A stretch of DNA of 64,000 bases, taken from positions 186,001-250,000 of the forward strand of contig NZ_JACHBZ010000005.1 in the NCBI RefSeq assembly GCF_014200575.1, given 5' to 3'. Under the pieces are notes generated by a model. That model searched no databases. It was given only the letters and a program-made list of their open reading frames with translations, and was not told the origin of the DNA. The position numbers were made by a program, and so were the translations under genes. Shown here piece by piece: positions 47,056 to 55,405 of the stretch (position 1 is the first letter of the stretch; the number at the start of each line of letters is the position of its first letter). This DNA comes from Mucilaginibacter saanensis (GTDB lineage Bacteria > Bacteroidota > Bacteroidia > Sphingobacteriales > Sphingobacteriaceae).

Positions 47056-47434
47056 GCTCTTTTTTAATAATTAGGTATCATGCTGCTTATTGGTGATTTT
47101 ATTTCACTGGTGAGCAGTTTTTTGATATAAATCGATTGCTACTATGAGGTTCGGGCCTCCCGGCATCCCGCTTAATCTGAAATGTTAGTCTGAGAATAGG
47201 TTAGTAGGAGAGTGGCATCAAAAGAGTTGTCTGCCAGGAGCGCAGTGCGGCGAAATGCATCAGTTGCATATTATCTATATCCACTCCAAGTCCAGTATAG
47301 AAAACCAGTAATGCCCGTTTTTTTTCAGGCTTCTTAAATTCCGGTTGGTGGGGCAATATGTCTAATCCGGCTATTTTTCCATTATTTTAGGTACAACGGA
47401 CAGGTACTTTTGAATCAAACAAAATTCAAAAGAG
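47056..47434. other. 379-base gap before the DUF1223 gene
   Basis: No credible coding region. A TACTTTTG box at 47405-47412 close to the DUF1223 start is the only site picked out. Confidence 0.45.
47405..47412 (+). promoter_or_regulatory. Candidate -7 box (TACTTTTG) for the DUF1223 gene
   Basis: Exact TAnnTTTG match 22 bases before the start codon, giving a short leader. Confidence 0.45.
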
Positions 47435-48229
47435 ATGGAAAATTTAAAAATCACAGCTATATCCGCCGGTATAGCATTCCTTTTAATCACCGTGGCGTTC
47501 ATTAGCAAAAGTGCCGCCTCAAAAATAACAAACCCTGCTGCCAGTACCGGAAACGGTTTTGCTGTTTTAGAGTTGTTTACATCTGAAGGATGCTCAAGCT
47601 GCCCGGCGGCTGATGATGCCTTAGCGCGTATTCAAAAAGAGGCAGGTAATAAACCTGTATACGTTTTGGCATACCATGTTGACTACTGGAACCGCTTGGG
47701 CTGGAAAGATAAGTTCAGCAAGCCGCAATACTCCAGTCGCCAGTATCAATACAGCAGGCAGTTTGCCGGGCAGGTGTACACCCCGCAGGTAATTATTAAT
47801 GGTAAAACAGAATGTGTTGGCTCAGATGAAACAGCATTGTCAAATGCCATAACCAATGGTTTAAATAGCACTGCCAATGCATCTTTAAATCTGCAGGTTT
47901 GTCAGGTGGCCGGGAAAGCGGATGTGGAGTACCAGGTTACCGGTAATACCAGCAACAGCCAGCTGGTGATTGCTGTTGTGCAGAAACACGCAGTAAATAA
48001 CATTAAAGCAGGCGAAAACGAAGGCCGCACCCTCACACACGCTCAAATTGTGCAGCAGCTTGACACTATTGATCTGCCTGCCAGTAAACAGGGAACAGCA
48101 CACATCAATTTGCCCGCTGGCTTTAATACAAAGGATTGGGAAGTAATTGGCCTGGTTCAAAACTCAACAACCGGTGCAATTGTAGGTGCGGCCCGTGCAG
48201 TACTGAATGCAGGAACATCTGCGCTGTAA
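47435..48229 (+). CDS. DUF1223 thioredoxin-like exported protein
   Basis: A 264-residue protein with an N-terminal hydrophobic signal or anchor (residues 8-24). The DUF1223 domain has a thioredoxin-like fold with the motif LFTSEGCSSCPAADD (C53 and C56), then VLAYHVDYWNRLGWKD and VYTPQVIINGKTE. It probably works as a periplasmic thiol-disulphide protein; its partner is unknown. Two small exported genes follow and may be cotranscribed. Confidence 0.85.
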   Translation: MENLKITAISAGIAFLLITVAFISKSAASKITNPAASTGNGFAVLELFTSEGCSSCPAADDALARIQKEAGNKPVYVLAYHVDYWNRLGWKDKFSKPQYSSRQYQYSRQFAGQVYTPQVIINGKTECVGSDETALSNAITNGLNSTANASLNLQVCQVAGKADVEYQVTGNTSNSQLVIAVVQKHAVNNIKAGENEGRTLTHAQIVQQLDTIDLPASKQGTAHINLPAGFNTKDWEVIGLVQNSTTGAIVGAARAVLNAGTSAL

Positions 48230-48295
48230 GGTGATCTGCGCGACAGATTTAAACAACTATCACAGTATTAAATATTTAATCAAAATTTTTAAAAG

Positions 48296-48475
48296 ATGCG
48301 TAACTTAATAAAGAATATACAAAGGCGGTTAATGACCGGCTTTGTTGCTTTTTTTTCTACCATTTCTGTTTCAATTGCCCGTGTTGAGGACAATCCGCAA
48401 AGTTGTGGAATGATGAGCATGGACGTAAAAAGGAACAGAAAGGCGTCAACCACTGTAGACACGATGCTGCGGTAA
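48296..48475 (+). CDS. Small 59-residue membrane or exported peptide
   Basis: A short open frame starting ATG CGT AAC at 48296 after an AAAAG purine run and ending TAA at 48475. It encodes a basic N-terminus (MRNLIKNIQRR), one hydrophobic segment (LMTGFVAFFSTISVSIA, residues 12-28) and a short polar tail with one cysteine. The shape is that of a signal peptide or single-pass membrane peptide. It sits between DUF1223 and another small exported gene in the same direction. No family recognised; function unknown. Confidence 0.5.
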   Translation: MRNLIKNIQRRLMTGFVAFFSTISVSIARVEDNPQSCGMMSMDVKRNRKASTTVDTMLR

Positions 48476-48548
48476 AAATGAAAAAAATAGTGTATTACAC
48501 CCGGCGCCGTACACGGTGCCCGGGATTTTGCCGTATATATTAAATACC

Positions 48549-48989
48549 ATGAAAAAATTACTATTAACTACGCTTGGGTTTTTATTTGCCGCCAGCGTAA
48601 ATGCCCAGATAGGCGGACCGAAAGAATTAACCTGTACCGAAGAAGCTTTCACCTTTAAAGCCAGAATAGGCTCCAGTTGGCATTTCAGTAAACCAATAAT
48701 GGGGTATCCGGAGATGGTGAAGCACACATCTGATTTTGCACCGGCACCTTTCCCTAAACTTAACGCAGCAGGGCCTAAGGAGCAGTTATTAGTTGAAAAA
48801 CAGTTTGCCACAGTAAGTTCAGACCGCCCAATAGGTCTGATTAAGGCAGGCAATAAGCTGTTACCCTACCAGGATAATTTTCAAATTCAAGATAAGCTTA
48901 ATCATCTATTCCCATATAGTAATAACTTTTTCCAACCAGGCAATTACAACACAATCAACATTTTCAATGATAAAAGAATAACTAAATAA
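48549..48989 (+). CDS. Small exported protein, unknown function
   Basis: A 146-residue protein. ATG 48549 is preferred over 48516 because it opens into a clean signal peptide (KKLLLTTLGFLFAASVNAQ). The mature ~127 residues contain KELTCTEEAFTFKARIGSSW and FAPAPFPKLNAAGPKEQLL with a single cysteine; no domain recognised. A GC-rich imperfect hairpin (about 48498-48525) precedes it. A 20-base-stem terminator at 49066-49110 ends the transcript. Confidence 0.6.
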   Translation: MKKLLLTTLGFLFAASVNAQIGGPKELTCTEEAFTFKARIGSSWHFSKPIMGYPEMVKHTSDFAPAPFPKLNAAGPKEQLLVEKQFATVSSDRPIGLIKAGNKLLPYQDNFQIQDKLNHLFPYSNNFFQPGNYNTINIFNDKRITK

Positions 48990-49065
48990 AGCTTATCTAC
49001 CGGCATCAGTACCCCGGAAAATCGAATATCCTCCTGTACCCAAAAGTAGGTATGTATATCACCAT

Positions 49066-49110
49066 TATAAAGAAGCCCCTTAGCTGAATAAGCTAAGGGG
49101 CTTCTTTATA
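49066..49110. terminator. Strong bidirectional terminator
   Basis: Perfect 20-base arms (49066-49085 and 49091-49110) around a 5-base GAATA loop, with GC-rich centre and A/T-rich ends. It lies between the small exported gene and the convergent DoxX-like gene. Confidence 0.9.
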
Positions 49111-49277
49111 TAATTGTATCATTTGGTATATATCCTCAAATATGACAGAAAGCTATCGCATATATTGGTTACTAGGGTATCCCGTTTACAAAACTTCTTA
49201 AACATAGTAATGTCCCGGAATCAGGGTAGCTGAAACGAGACATTTTTAAAACTTTTAACATTAAGCAGATATACTGC

Positions 49278-49682
49278 TTAGCTTTTTGCACCATTTAAAG
49301 CGTTTGCATAGGTGGCCGGATAAATTTTTCTGAACATAGTGTAAGTTACTATTACCATAACAAATGCAATAATGGCATCTACGGTAGCAGCTGCTCCTAT
49401 TACGTTTAATTTGGAGCAAAACGCAAAGATGATGTCAAATAATACGCCGGCAAATACCCATTCTTTTAACCTTAGTAATTTATCAGGTATTAAAAGCACG
49501 GCAATTCCTACCAGTTTGGCAACACCCAACACGTAAATAAAGTAGGCCGGGTAACCCAATTTTAAGGTGATGTCCCAAACAATTGCGTTTTTGGTAAGTT
49601 CACAAAATCCGCTGGTACCAAACCATAATGATGTTAATGCAACGCCTGTCCAATAGATTGTTTGTTTTGTTTTCAGAGTCAT
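49278..49682 (-). CDS. DoxX-like membrane protein
   Basis: A 134-residue integral membrane protein with four hydrophobic helices. Sequence blocks TIYWTGVALTSLWFGTSGF, LKLGYPAYFIYVLGVAKLVG and KLLRLKEWVFAGVLFDIIFA are typical of the DoxX-like (DUF4345/DoxX_2) group in Bacteroidota. The function is unclear; the group is often induced with stress or transcription-factor genes. A near-perfect palindrome lies 25 bases upstream of its start. Confidence 0.82.
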   Translation of the reverse strand: MTLKTKQTIYWTGVALTSLWFGTSGFCELTKNAIVWDITLKLGYPAYFIYVLGVAKLVGIAVLLIPDKLLRLKEWVFAGVLFDIIFAFCSKLNVIGAAATVDAIIAFVMVIVTYTMFRKIYPATYANALNGAKS

Positions 49683-49707
49683 GATTTCTTGTTTTTAAGT
49701 GTTTTCT

Positions 49708-49725
49708 TAAGCCAAAATTGGCTTA
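49708..49725. promoter_or_regulatory. 18-base palindrome upstream of the DoxX-like gene
   Basis: TAAGCCAA and TTGGCTTA arms around AA, 25 bases before the start codon. The size and symmetry suit a MarR-, TetR- or HxlR-type repressor site; no such gene is in the window. Confidence 0.45.
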
Positions 49726-50034
49726 TAGTCCTTAAAATCCGGAGCGATTTAAATCTGAACCCGACAAAATAAAAGGTGGGTTGGACATTTTTGAATGTCA
49801 CGCGGTTTATTGACGGGGATGTATTTGAAATTGAAGCTAATGATTTTTATAAACGGGAGGTTGATTGGGTAAATACAATGTTGCTGACGTTATAAGTTTA
49901 AGTGCTTTGTGAAAAATAAACTTTTTAAAATTTTAGCACTAATGTTGCCGCCTTTTTAATAATTATGCTAACTTGCTACATCCTTTCTTTTTATGTAGGA
50001 TACCAATTAAAGACGGCGTTATAATTGTGCTCAT

Positions 50035-50227
50035 ATGAAGTATGTTAGATTATAAAAAGCGAAGTTGATGACAAAACCATATTTAAAATAACTTACGATT
50101 TAGCAAAGTAGATTTCTTTTATAAGAAGTTTAAATCAGTTTACGACGGCAATGTAAATATCGATTTAGGCAGCACAAAAAAATTGGAAATTGTAATATGT
50201 AGTAATATATGTACTAATCAATTTTAA
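50035..50227 (+). pseudogene. Possible decayed small gene
   Basis: Three reading-frame pieces join into one plausible peptide: ATG start MKYVR, then KSEVDDKTIFKITYDLAK, then VDFFYKKFKSVYDGNVNIDL in another frame, ending near 50227. Two frameshifts are needed. No family recognised; AT-rich DNA can produce such strings by chance. Confidence 0.25.
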
Positions 50228-50537
50228 ATATTACAAACATTAAAAATCTGTTTTATATAAAGTACATATAGTGAGGTGCTTGTATTTACAAATATTAAAA
50301 AATAGAGGGAAAAATAATATGAACATATCATCAGTTGATGTCAATCTCAATTGTGGCGGTGATAATCGGGTTTTAGTTTTAGGTAAAATTCAGGTCACTG
50401 ATTTTTTTAAGTATTAGGGATTTCCTTACAAGGATTTTGAAAATAGAACAAACGGGGTTGATTAGCTTATCCTGCCTCGTTAATGAGAAAACTGCTGAAA
50501 GTAATATATTATTTTAATCACTCTAATTGCCTAATTA

Positions 50538-52865
50538 ATGATGAATTGGAAGGTGTGTTTTTTTTCGATCTGGTGCGCAAGCTGCATGTTATGCCTGTTT
50601 TCTGCCTGTACTCATTCCAGATCAGATCAGAGTGCTGAGGAACAAGTACCGGACGTTATTAGCTATAATTTTAACATCAGACCAATTCTTTCTGATAAGT
50701 GTTATAAATGCCATGGCCCCGACGCCAGTAAACGGGAGGCTAATCTTCGGCTTGACGTACCGGAAAGCGCTTATAATGCCTTAAAGGATAACCCCCAGGC
50801 CCACGCGTTGGTACCTAGTGAGCCCGATCTGTCAGAAGTTTACCGTCGTATTTCTACCCCGGATACTACGGAATTGATGCCGCCACCGTCATCAAACCTG
50901 AAAAAATTGTCGCCCTATGAGGTTGACCTGATCAAAAAGTGGATAAAGCAAGGCGCCAAATACGAAAAGCACTGGGCTTTTGTGCCACCTCAATTACCTG
51001 CAGTACCGCAGGTAAAAAACACAGCCTGGCCCAAAAATCAGATTGATAATTTTGTACTTCAAAAGCTGGAGCAAAAAGGTATCGACCCTAATCCAGAAGC
51101 CGATAAGGAACGCTTGCTTAAACGGGTATCCCTTGATCTTACGGGTTTACCCCCCAGCTTGCCAACTATGGATGCATTTTTGGCCGATAAAAGCTCCGAT
51201 GCTTACCAAAAAGTGGTTGATCAGCTAATGCAAAGCCAGCAATATGGCGAAAAAATGGCCCTCCATTGGTTGGATGTTGCCCGTTATGCCGATTCGCACG
51301 GCTACCAGGATGATAATTATCGCAGCCAGTGGCCGTGGCGCGATTGGGTGATACATGCCTTTAATGAAAACCTCCCGTATGATAAGTTTATAACCTGGCA
51401 GCTGGCCGGCGATCTGCTGCCCAATTCAACTAAAGAACAATTGCTGGCAACAGGTTTTAACCGCAATCATAAAATAACGGAGGAAGGCGGCGTAATTGAT
51501 GAAGAATACCGGGTAAGTTACGTAACCGACCGCACCAACACCTTTGGCAAAGCTTTGTTAGGTATTACATTGGAATGTGCCCATTGCCATGATCATAAGT
51601 ACGATCCGTTTTCGCAGAAAGAGTACTACCAGGTATATTCCTTTTTTAACAATGTGAAAGAGGTAGGTATCCAGTCAACCGTAGGCGGACCTGAAACCTA
51701 TGCCAAACGCCCCATCATGCAGATCAGCAATGAAGATGTAAAAAAGGTGCTGAACTTTATAAACAAGCAGGATACCGCAAAACTCATCGTATCGGTAATG
51801 GGCGATAGTGACAAGGTACGGCCAACTTATATCCTGAAACGCGGTAATTACGATGCGCATGGCGATGAGGTTGAACCGGGCACACCAAAATCTATTTTAC
51901 CATTTGCCGGTAATTATCCTAAAAACAGGCTCGGGCTTGCCGAATGGTTATTCAATAAGAACAATCCCCTTGCCGCCAGGGTATTTGTGAATCAAACCTG
52001 GCAGGAGTTTTTTGGCAAGGGTATTGTGAAAAGCTCGGGCGATTTTGGAATGCAGGGCGATTTGCCTTCGCATCCTGAATTACTGGACTGGCTGGCTGTT
52101 GATTTCAGGGAGCATGGCTGGGATATGAAACGACTGGTAAAGCAGATAGTGATGTCGGCTACCTACAGGCAATCAGCCGCACTTACGCCCGAAAAAGCAA
52201 AATCAGACCCCGAAAATACTTACCTGTCACGCGGTCCACGTTACCGTTTGCCGGCCGAGTTTGTGCGCGATATGGTACTGGCCAGCAGCGGATTGTTAAC
52301 CCGTACCATCGGGGGGCCAAGTGTTAACCCTTACCAGCCACCCGGCCTTTGGGAAAATGCCACCTCGGGCCGCGGTATACTGGCCAATTATAAACAGGTG
52401 CATGGCCCTAACCTGTATAGGAGGGGGATGTATACGCTTATTAAACGTACCGTGCCGCCTGCCTCATTGGGTATTTTTGATGCCAGCAACCGCGACCAAT
52501 GCGAAGTAAAACGATTACGAACCAACACCCCGCTGCAGGCATTGGTCATGCTGAATGATCCAACCGTGCTGGAGGCATCAAGGGTTTTGGCAGCTAAATT
52601 ATTGCAGGATAACAGTTCTGGCACTGCCAAAGTAAGTAAAGCTTTCAGGCTCATTATGTGCCGCCATCCGCAACAAAAAGAGCTGGCCATATTAACCGCT
52701 TACTATAATGATGAGTTAAAGACCATGAAAAAAACGGATGCCGAAAAGTTGCTGAACGTTGGCGAATATCCGGTACCTGCTAATGCCGATAAGATAACAC
52801 TGGCTGCAATGATGAAGGTAGTGGACACCATTTATAATTTAGAAGAAGCAATAACCAAAACCTGA
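50538..52865 (+). CDS. DUF1549/DUF1553 lipoprotein with planctomycete-type cytochrome domains
   Basis: A 775-residue lipoprotein, with signal and lipobox LCLFSAC. The N-terminal planctomycete-type cytochrome domain has haem motif CYKCH (C55-H59) and the block ELMPPPSS. DUF1549 follows (~160-360: RVSLDLTGLPPSLPTMDAF, HWLDVARYADSHGYQDD), with a second CxxCH, CAHCH at 347-351 followed by DHKYDPFSQ. DUF1553 makes up the rest (RVFVNQTWQEFFGKGIVKSSGDFG, RLRTNTPLQALVMLNDP). Such proteins are abundant in Planctomycetes and some Bacteroidota and lack a proven function. It leads a four-gene unit with DUF1501 (5-base gap), NHL and DUF2231/cytochrome genes. A role in periplasmic redox chemistry is inferred. 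Confidence 0.9.
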   Translation: MMNWKVCFFSIWCASCMLCLFSACTHSRSDQSAEEQVPDVISYNFNIRPILSDKCYKCHGPDASKREANLRLDVPESAYNALKDNPQAHALVPSEPDLSEVYRRISTPDTTELMPPPSSNLKKLSPYEVDLIKKWIKQGAKYEKHWAFVPPQLPAVPQVKNTAWPKNQIDNFVLQKLEQKGIDPNPEADKERLLKRVSLDLTGLPPSLPTMDAFLADKSSDAYQKVVDQLMQSQQYGEKMALHWLDVARYADSHGYQDDNYRSQWPWRDWVIHAFNENLPYDKFITWQLAGDLLPNSTKEQLLATGFNRNHKITEEGGVIDEEYRVSYVTDRTNTFGKALLGITLECAHCHDHKYDPFSQKEYYQVYSFFNNVKEVGIQSTVGGPETYAKRPIMQISNEDVKKVLNFINKQDTAKLIVSVMGDSDKVRPTYILKRGNYDAHGDEVEPGTPKSILPFAGNYPKNRLGLAEWLFNKNNPLAARVFVNQTWQEFFGKGIVKSSGDFGMQGDLPSHPELLDWLAVDFREHGWDMKRLVKQIVMSATYRQSAALTPEKAKSDPENTYLSRGPRYRLPAEFVRDMVLASSGLLTRTIGGPSVNPYQPPGLWENATSGRGILANYKQVHGPNLYRRGMYTLIKRTVPPASLGIFDASNRDQCEVKRLRTNTPLQALVMLNDPTVLEASRVLAAKLLQDNSSGTAKVSKAFRLIMCRHPQQKELAILTAYYNDELKTMKKTDAEKLLNVGEYPVPANADKITLAAMMKVVDTIYNLEEAITKT

Positions 52866-52870
52866 GCTAT

Positions 52871-54328
52871 ATGGAAAAAGATTTTTTAGAAAGCAGACTA
52901 AATATTAACAGGCGCAGGTTTCTGTCCAGGCTTAGTTTGGGTATAGGCAGCGTAGCTTTGGGGTCATTGCTTATTCCTGATTTATTTAGTGGCAGCGGAG
53001 CGGACAGCGAGGCCGATTTTATTCCGGGTATACCTAATTTTGCCCCGAAGGCCAAAAGGGTGATCTATCTTTTCCAGGATGGCGCGCCTTCGCAACTGGA
53101 ATCATTTGACTATAAACCTAAATTAAGGGAAATGATGGGGCAGGAGCTGCCTGCATCGGTCCGCGGCAATCAGATACTTACCGGCATGACCGCCAAACAA
53201 GCCTCTTTTCCGCTGGTGGGTTCCTTTTATGATTTTAAACAATATGGCGAATCGGGGGCCTATGTAAGCGATTTGTTTCCACATATTGGTAAAATAGCCG
53301 ACGATATCTGCATCATTCGCTCCATGAACACGGATGCCATTAATCATGATCCGGCGCTTACCTTTTTTCAAACGGGGGCGCAGCAGGGTAACCGGCCAAG
53401 CATGGGCTCATGGGTAAGCTACGGCCTTGGCAGCGAAAATAAAAATCTACCGGCTTTTACCGTATTATTATCAAAAGGTAAGGGCAACGGCCAGGGTGTG
53501 TACTCCAAATTATGGAGCAACGGTTTTTTAGATTCCATTCACCAGGGGGTACAGTTTAGCAGCGGCGAAAACCCCATACTTTATTTAAATGATCCGGAAG
53601 GTTTAAACAGGCATGAGCGCAGGAAAATGCTGGATAACCTGGCCGCCCTTAATGATATCAATTACAAACAGTTTGGCGATCCTGAAATAAGCGCCAAAGT
53701 ACAGCAGTATGAAATGGCCTACCGCATGCAAACGGCCGTTCCCGAAATTATGGACGTATCCAAAGAATCGGATGATATTGTGAAGATGTATGGGCCCGAT
53801 TGTTTGATTCCCGGCACCTATGCCGCAAACTGCCTGCTTGCCCGTAAGTTGTCAGAAAACGGGGTTCGCTTTGTACAGCTATATCACCAGGGCTGGGATC
53901 AGCATTCCAACTTACCGCAGGAAATGGCCGGCCAGGCCAAAGACGTTGACCAGGCTTCGGCGGCATTGGTTACTGACCTTAAGCAGCGCGGCCTGCTTGA
54001 TGAAACGCTGGTGATCTGGGGCGGTGAATTTGGCCGTACCAATTACAGCCAGGGTAAACTGGAAAAAGCCAATTATGGCCGCGATCACCATCCCCGCTGT
54101 TTCAGTGTATGGATGGCTGGCGGCGGTATCAAGCCGGGTTTAGTATATGGCGAGTCGGACGAGTTTGGTTACAACATTGTAAAAGATCCGGTGCATGTAC
54201 ATGATTTTCATGCTACGATGCTTAACCAGTTAGGCATCGACCATAAAAAACTAACCTTTAAAAGTTTGGGCAGGCGTTACCGGTTAACAGATGTGGCCGG
54301 TAATGTGATCAAGGGAATAATTGCATAA
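52871..54328 (+). CDS. Tat-exported DUF1501 protein
   Basis: A 485-residue complete DUF1501 protein. The twin-arginine signal is NRRRFLSRLSLG followed by a hydrophobic run to ~residue 36. The conserved core includes [48 protein letters not shown] and [18 protein letters not shown], and ends with FHATMLNQLGIDH. The family belongs to the alkaline phosphatase/sulfatase fold; whether it hydrolyses or binds a substrate is not known. It is coupled to the DUF1553 lipoprotein upstream, and NHL follows 16 bases later. The truncated paralogue at the window start matches it closely. Confidence 0.92.
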   Translation: MEKDFLESRLNINRRRFLSRLSLGIGSVALGSLLIPDLFSGSGADSEADFIPGIPNFAPKAKRVIYLFQDGAPSQLESFDYKPKLREMMGQELPASVRGNQILTGMTAKQASFPLVGSFYDFKQYGESGAYVSDLFPHIGKIADDICIIRSMNTDAINHDPALTFFQTGAQQGNRPSMGSWVSYGLGSENKNLPAFTVLLSKGKGNGQGVYSKLWSNGFLDSIHQGVQFSSGENPILYLNDPEGLNRHERRKMLDNLAALNDINYKQFGDPEISAKVQQYEMAYRMQTAVPEIMDVSKESDDIVKMYGPDCLIPGTYAANCLLARKLSENGVRFVQLYHQGWDQHSNLPQEMAGQAKDVDQASAALVTDLKQRGLLDETLVIWGGEFGRTNYSQGKLEKANYGRDHHPRCFSVWMAGGGIKPGLVYGESDEFGYNIVKDPVHVHDFHATMLNQLGIDHKKLTFKSLGRRYRLTDVAGNVIKGIIA

Positions 54329-54344
54329 GCAATACCAATTATAA

Positions 54345-55370
54345 ATGGAACGAAGAGATTTTATTAAACACACCACCGTTTTATCGGCCGGTTTTTTTAT
54401 AGCTAAGGATTTGCTGGCCCAAAACAGTGGACCTATTTATGGCCACGGTAATATGCGGTACCGCATGGATAAAAACTGGAGTAAGGCTGATGCGCAAAAG
54501 AACCCGGTGAATGACTGTCATGAGATGGTGCAGGATGCCCGGGGGCGGATATTATTGCTGACTAACGAAACAAAGAATAATGTGCTCATCTACAATAAAT
54601 CGGGCAAGTTGCTGGATACCTGGGGGCATGACTTTCCGGGAGCGCATGGTTTAACATTAGTGAATGAGAACAGCACCGAATTTTTATTCATTACTGATAC
54701 GGTAAAGCACCAGGTATATAAAACCACACTTGATGGCCGCATTTTAATGACGATTGATGTACCACTGGAAACAGGGGTGTATCATAAGGCGGAAGAGTTT
54801 GTACCTACCGAAACTACGGTTGATACCAATGGCGACTTTTTTATTGCTGATGGTTACGGGGCCCAGTACATTACACATTATGATAAAAACGGCAAACTGA
54901 AGAATTTTTTTGGCGGCAAAGGGGAGGGGGATGAACATTTGGATAATGCGCACGGCATAGTGATAGACCGGCGTTATGACACACCTACTTTATTAATAAC
55001 CGACCGTACCCGCAACTGCTTTAAACGCTTTAGTATGGATGGTAAACTGCAGGAAGTAATAAAACTGCCAGGCGCATGCGTGTGCCGCCCGGTAATCAAA
55101 GGCGATTATTTGTATGCCGCTGTATTACGGTCGCCTGATCTGGGGCATGAAAATACTGGTTTTACTACCATATTGGATAAAAACAACAAAGTTGTATCCA
55201 ATATAGGCGGCACCGAGCCGGTTTATAAAGATGGTATCTTGCAACCTATGGCACAGGCCGAAAAGATATTTTTAAACCCACACGATGTATGTGTGGATAA
55301 CGATGAAAACCTTTACGTGGCCCAGTGGGCATCAGGTAAGGTATATCCATATAAATTTACAAGAGTTTAA
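54345..55370 (+). CDS. Tat-exported NHL-repeat beta-propeller protein
   Basis: A 341-residue protein with a twin-arginine signal (ERRDFIKHTTVLSAGFF). A propeller of NHL-type blades follows. Conserved histidines H101 (GAHGL), H203 (NAHGI) and H313 (NPHDV) match H110, H226 and H341 of the paralogue at 1152, and NDCHEMVQDARGR is also shared. The three-histidine pattern recalls the metal centre of peptidyl-alpha-hydroxyglycine lyase. It is third in the cassette; its partners suggest a shared periplasmic complex, though this is inference. Confidence 0.85.
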   Translation: MERRDFIKHTTVLSAGFFIAKDLLAQNSGPIYGHGNMRYRMDKNWSKADAQKNPVNDCHEMVQDARGRILLLTNETKNNVLIYNKSGKLLDTWGHDFPGAHGLTLVNENSTEFLFITDTVKHQVYKTTLDGRILMTIDVPLETGVYHKAEEFVPTETTVDTNGDFFIADGYGAQYITHYDKNGKLKNFFGGKGEGDEHLDNAHGIVIDRRYDTPTLLITDRTRNCFKRFSMDGKLQEVIKLPGACVCRPVIKGDYLYAAVLRSPDLGHENTGFTTILDKNNKVVSNIGGTEPVYKDGILQPMAQAEKIFLNPHDVCVDNDENLYVAQWASGKVYPYKFTRV

Positions 55371-55405
55371 ACTAAAGCGTTACTGCTTATATACCGGTTA
55401 TTTTA

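Larger units (their letters stand above)
49683..50537. other. 855-base gap upstream of the second cassette
   Basis: Very AT-rich. It holds the DoxX palindrome (49708) and a possible decayed reading frame at 50035-50227. A 40-codon open stretch ends near 49895, and a 32-codon ATG frame lies at 50319-50417. None is convincing as an intact gene. No consensus promoter for the DUF1553 gene was identified. Confidence 0.5.

Noticed and set aside
49773..49895. 40-codon open stretch containing FIDGDVFEIEANDFYKREVD
   Set aside because: Protein-like but without an ATG or recognisable family; could be a gene remnant or chance.
50319..50417. 32-codon ATG frame with an upstream purine run
   Set aside because: Very short, no hydrophobic or domain feature, and no promoter or partner gene that supports it.
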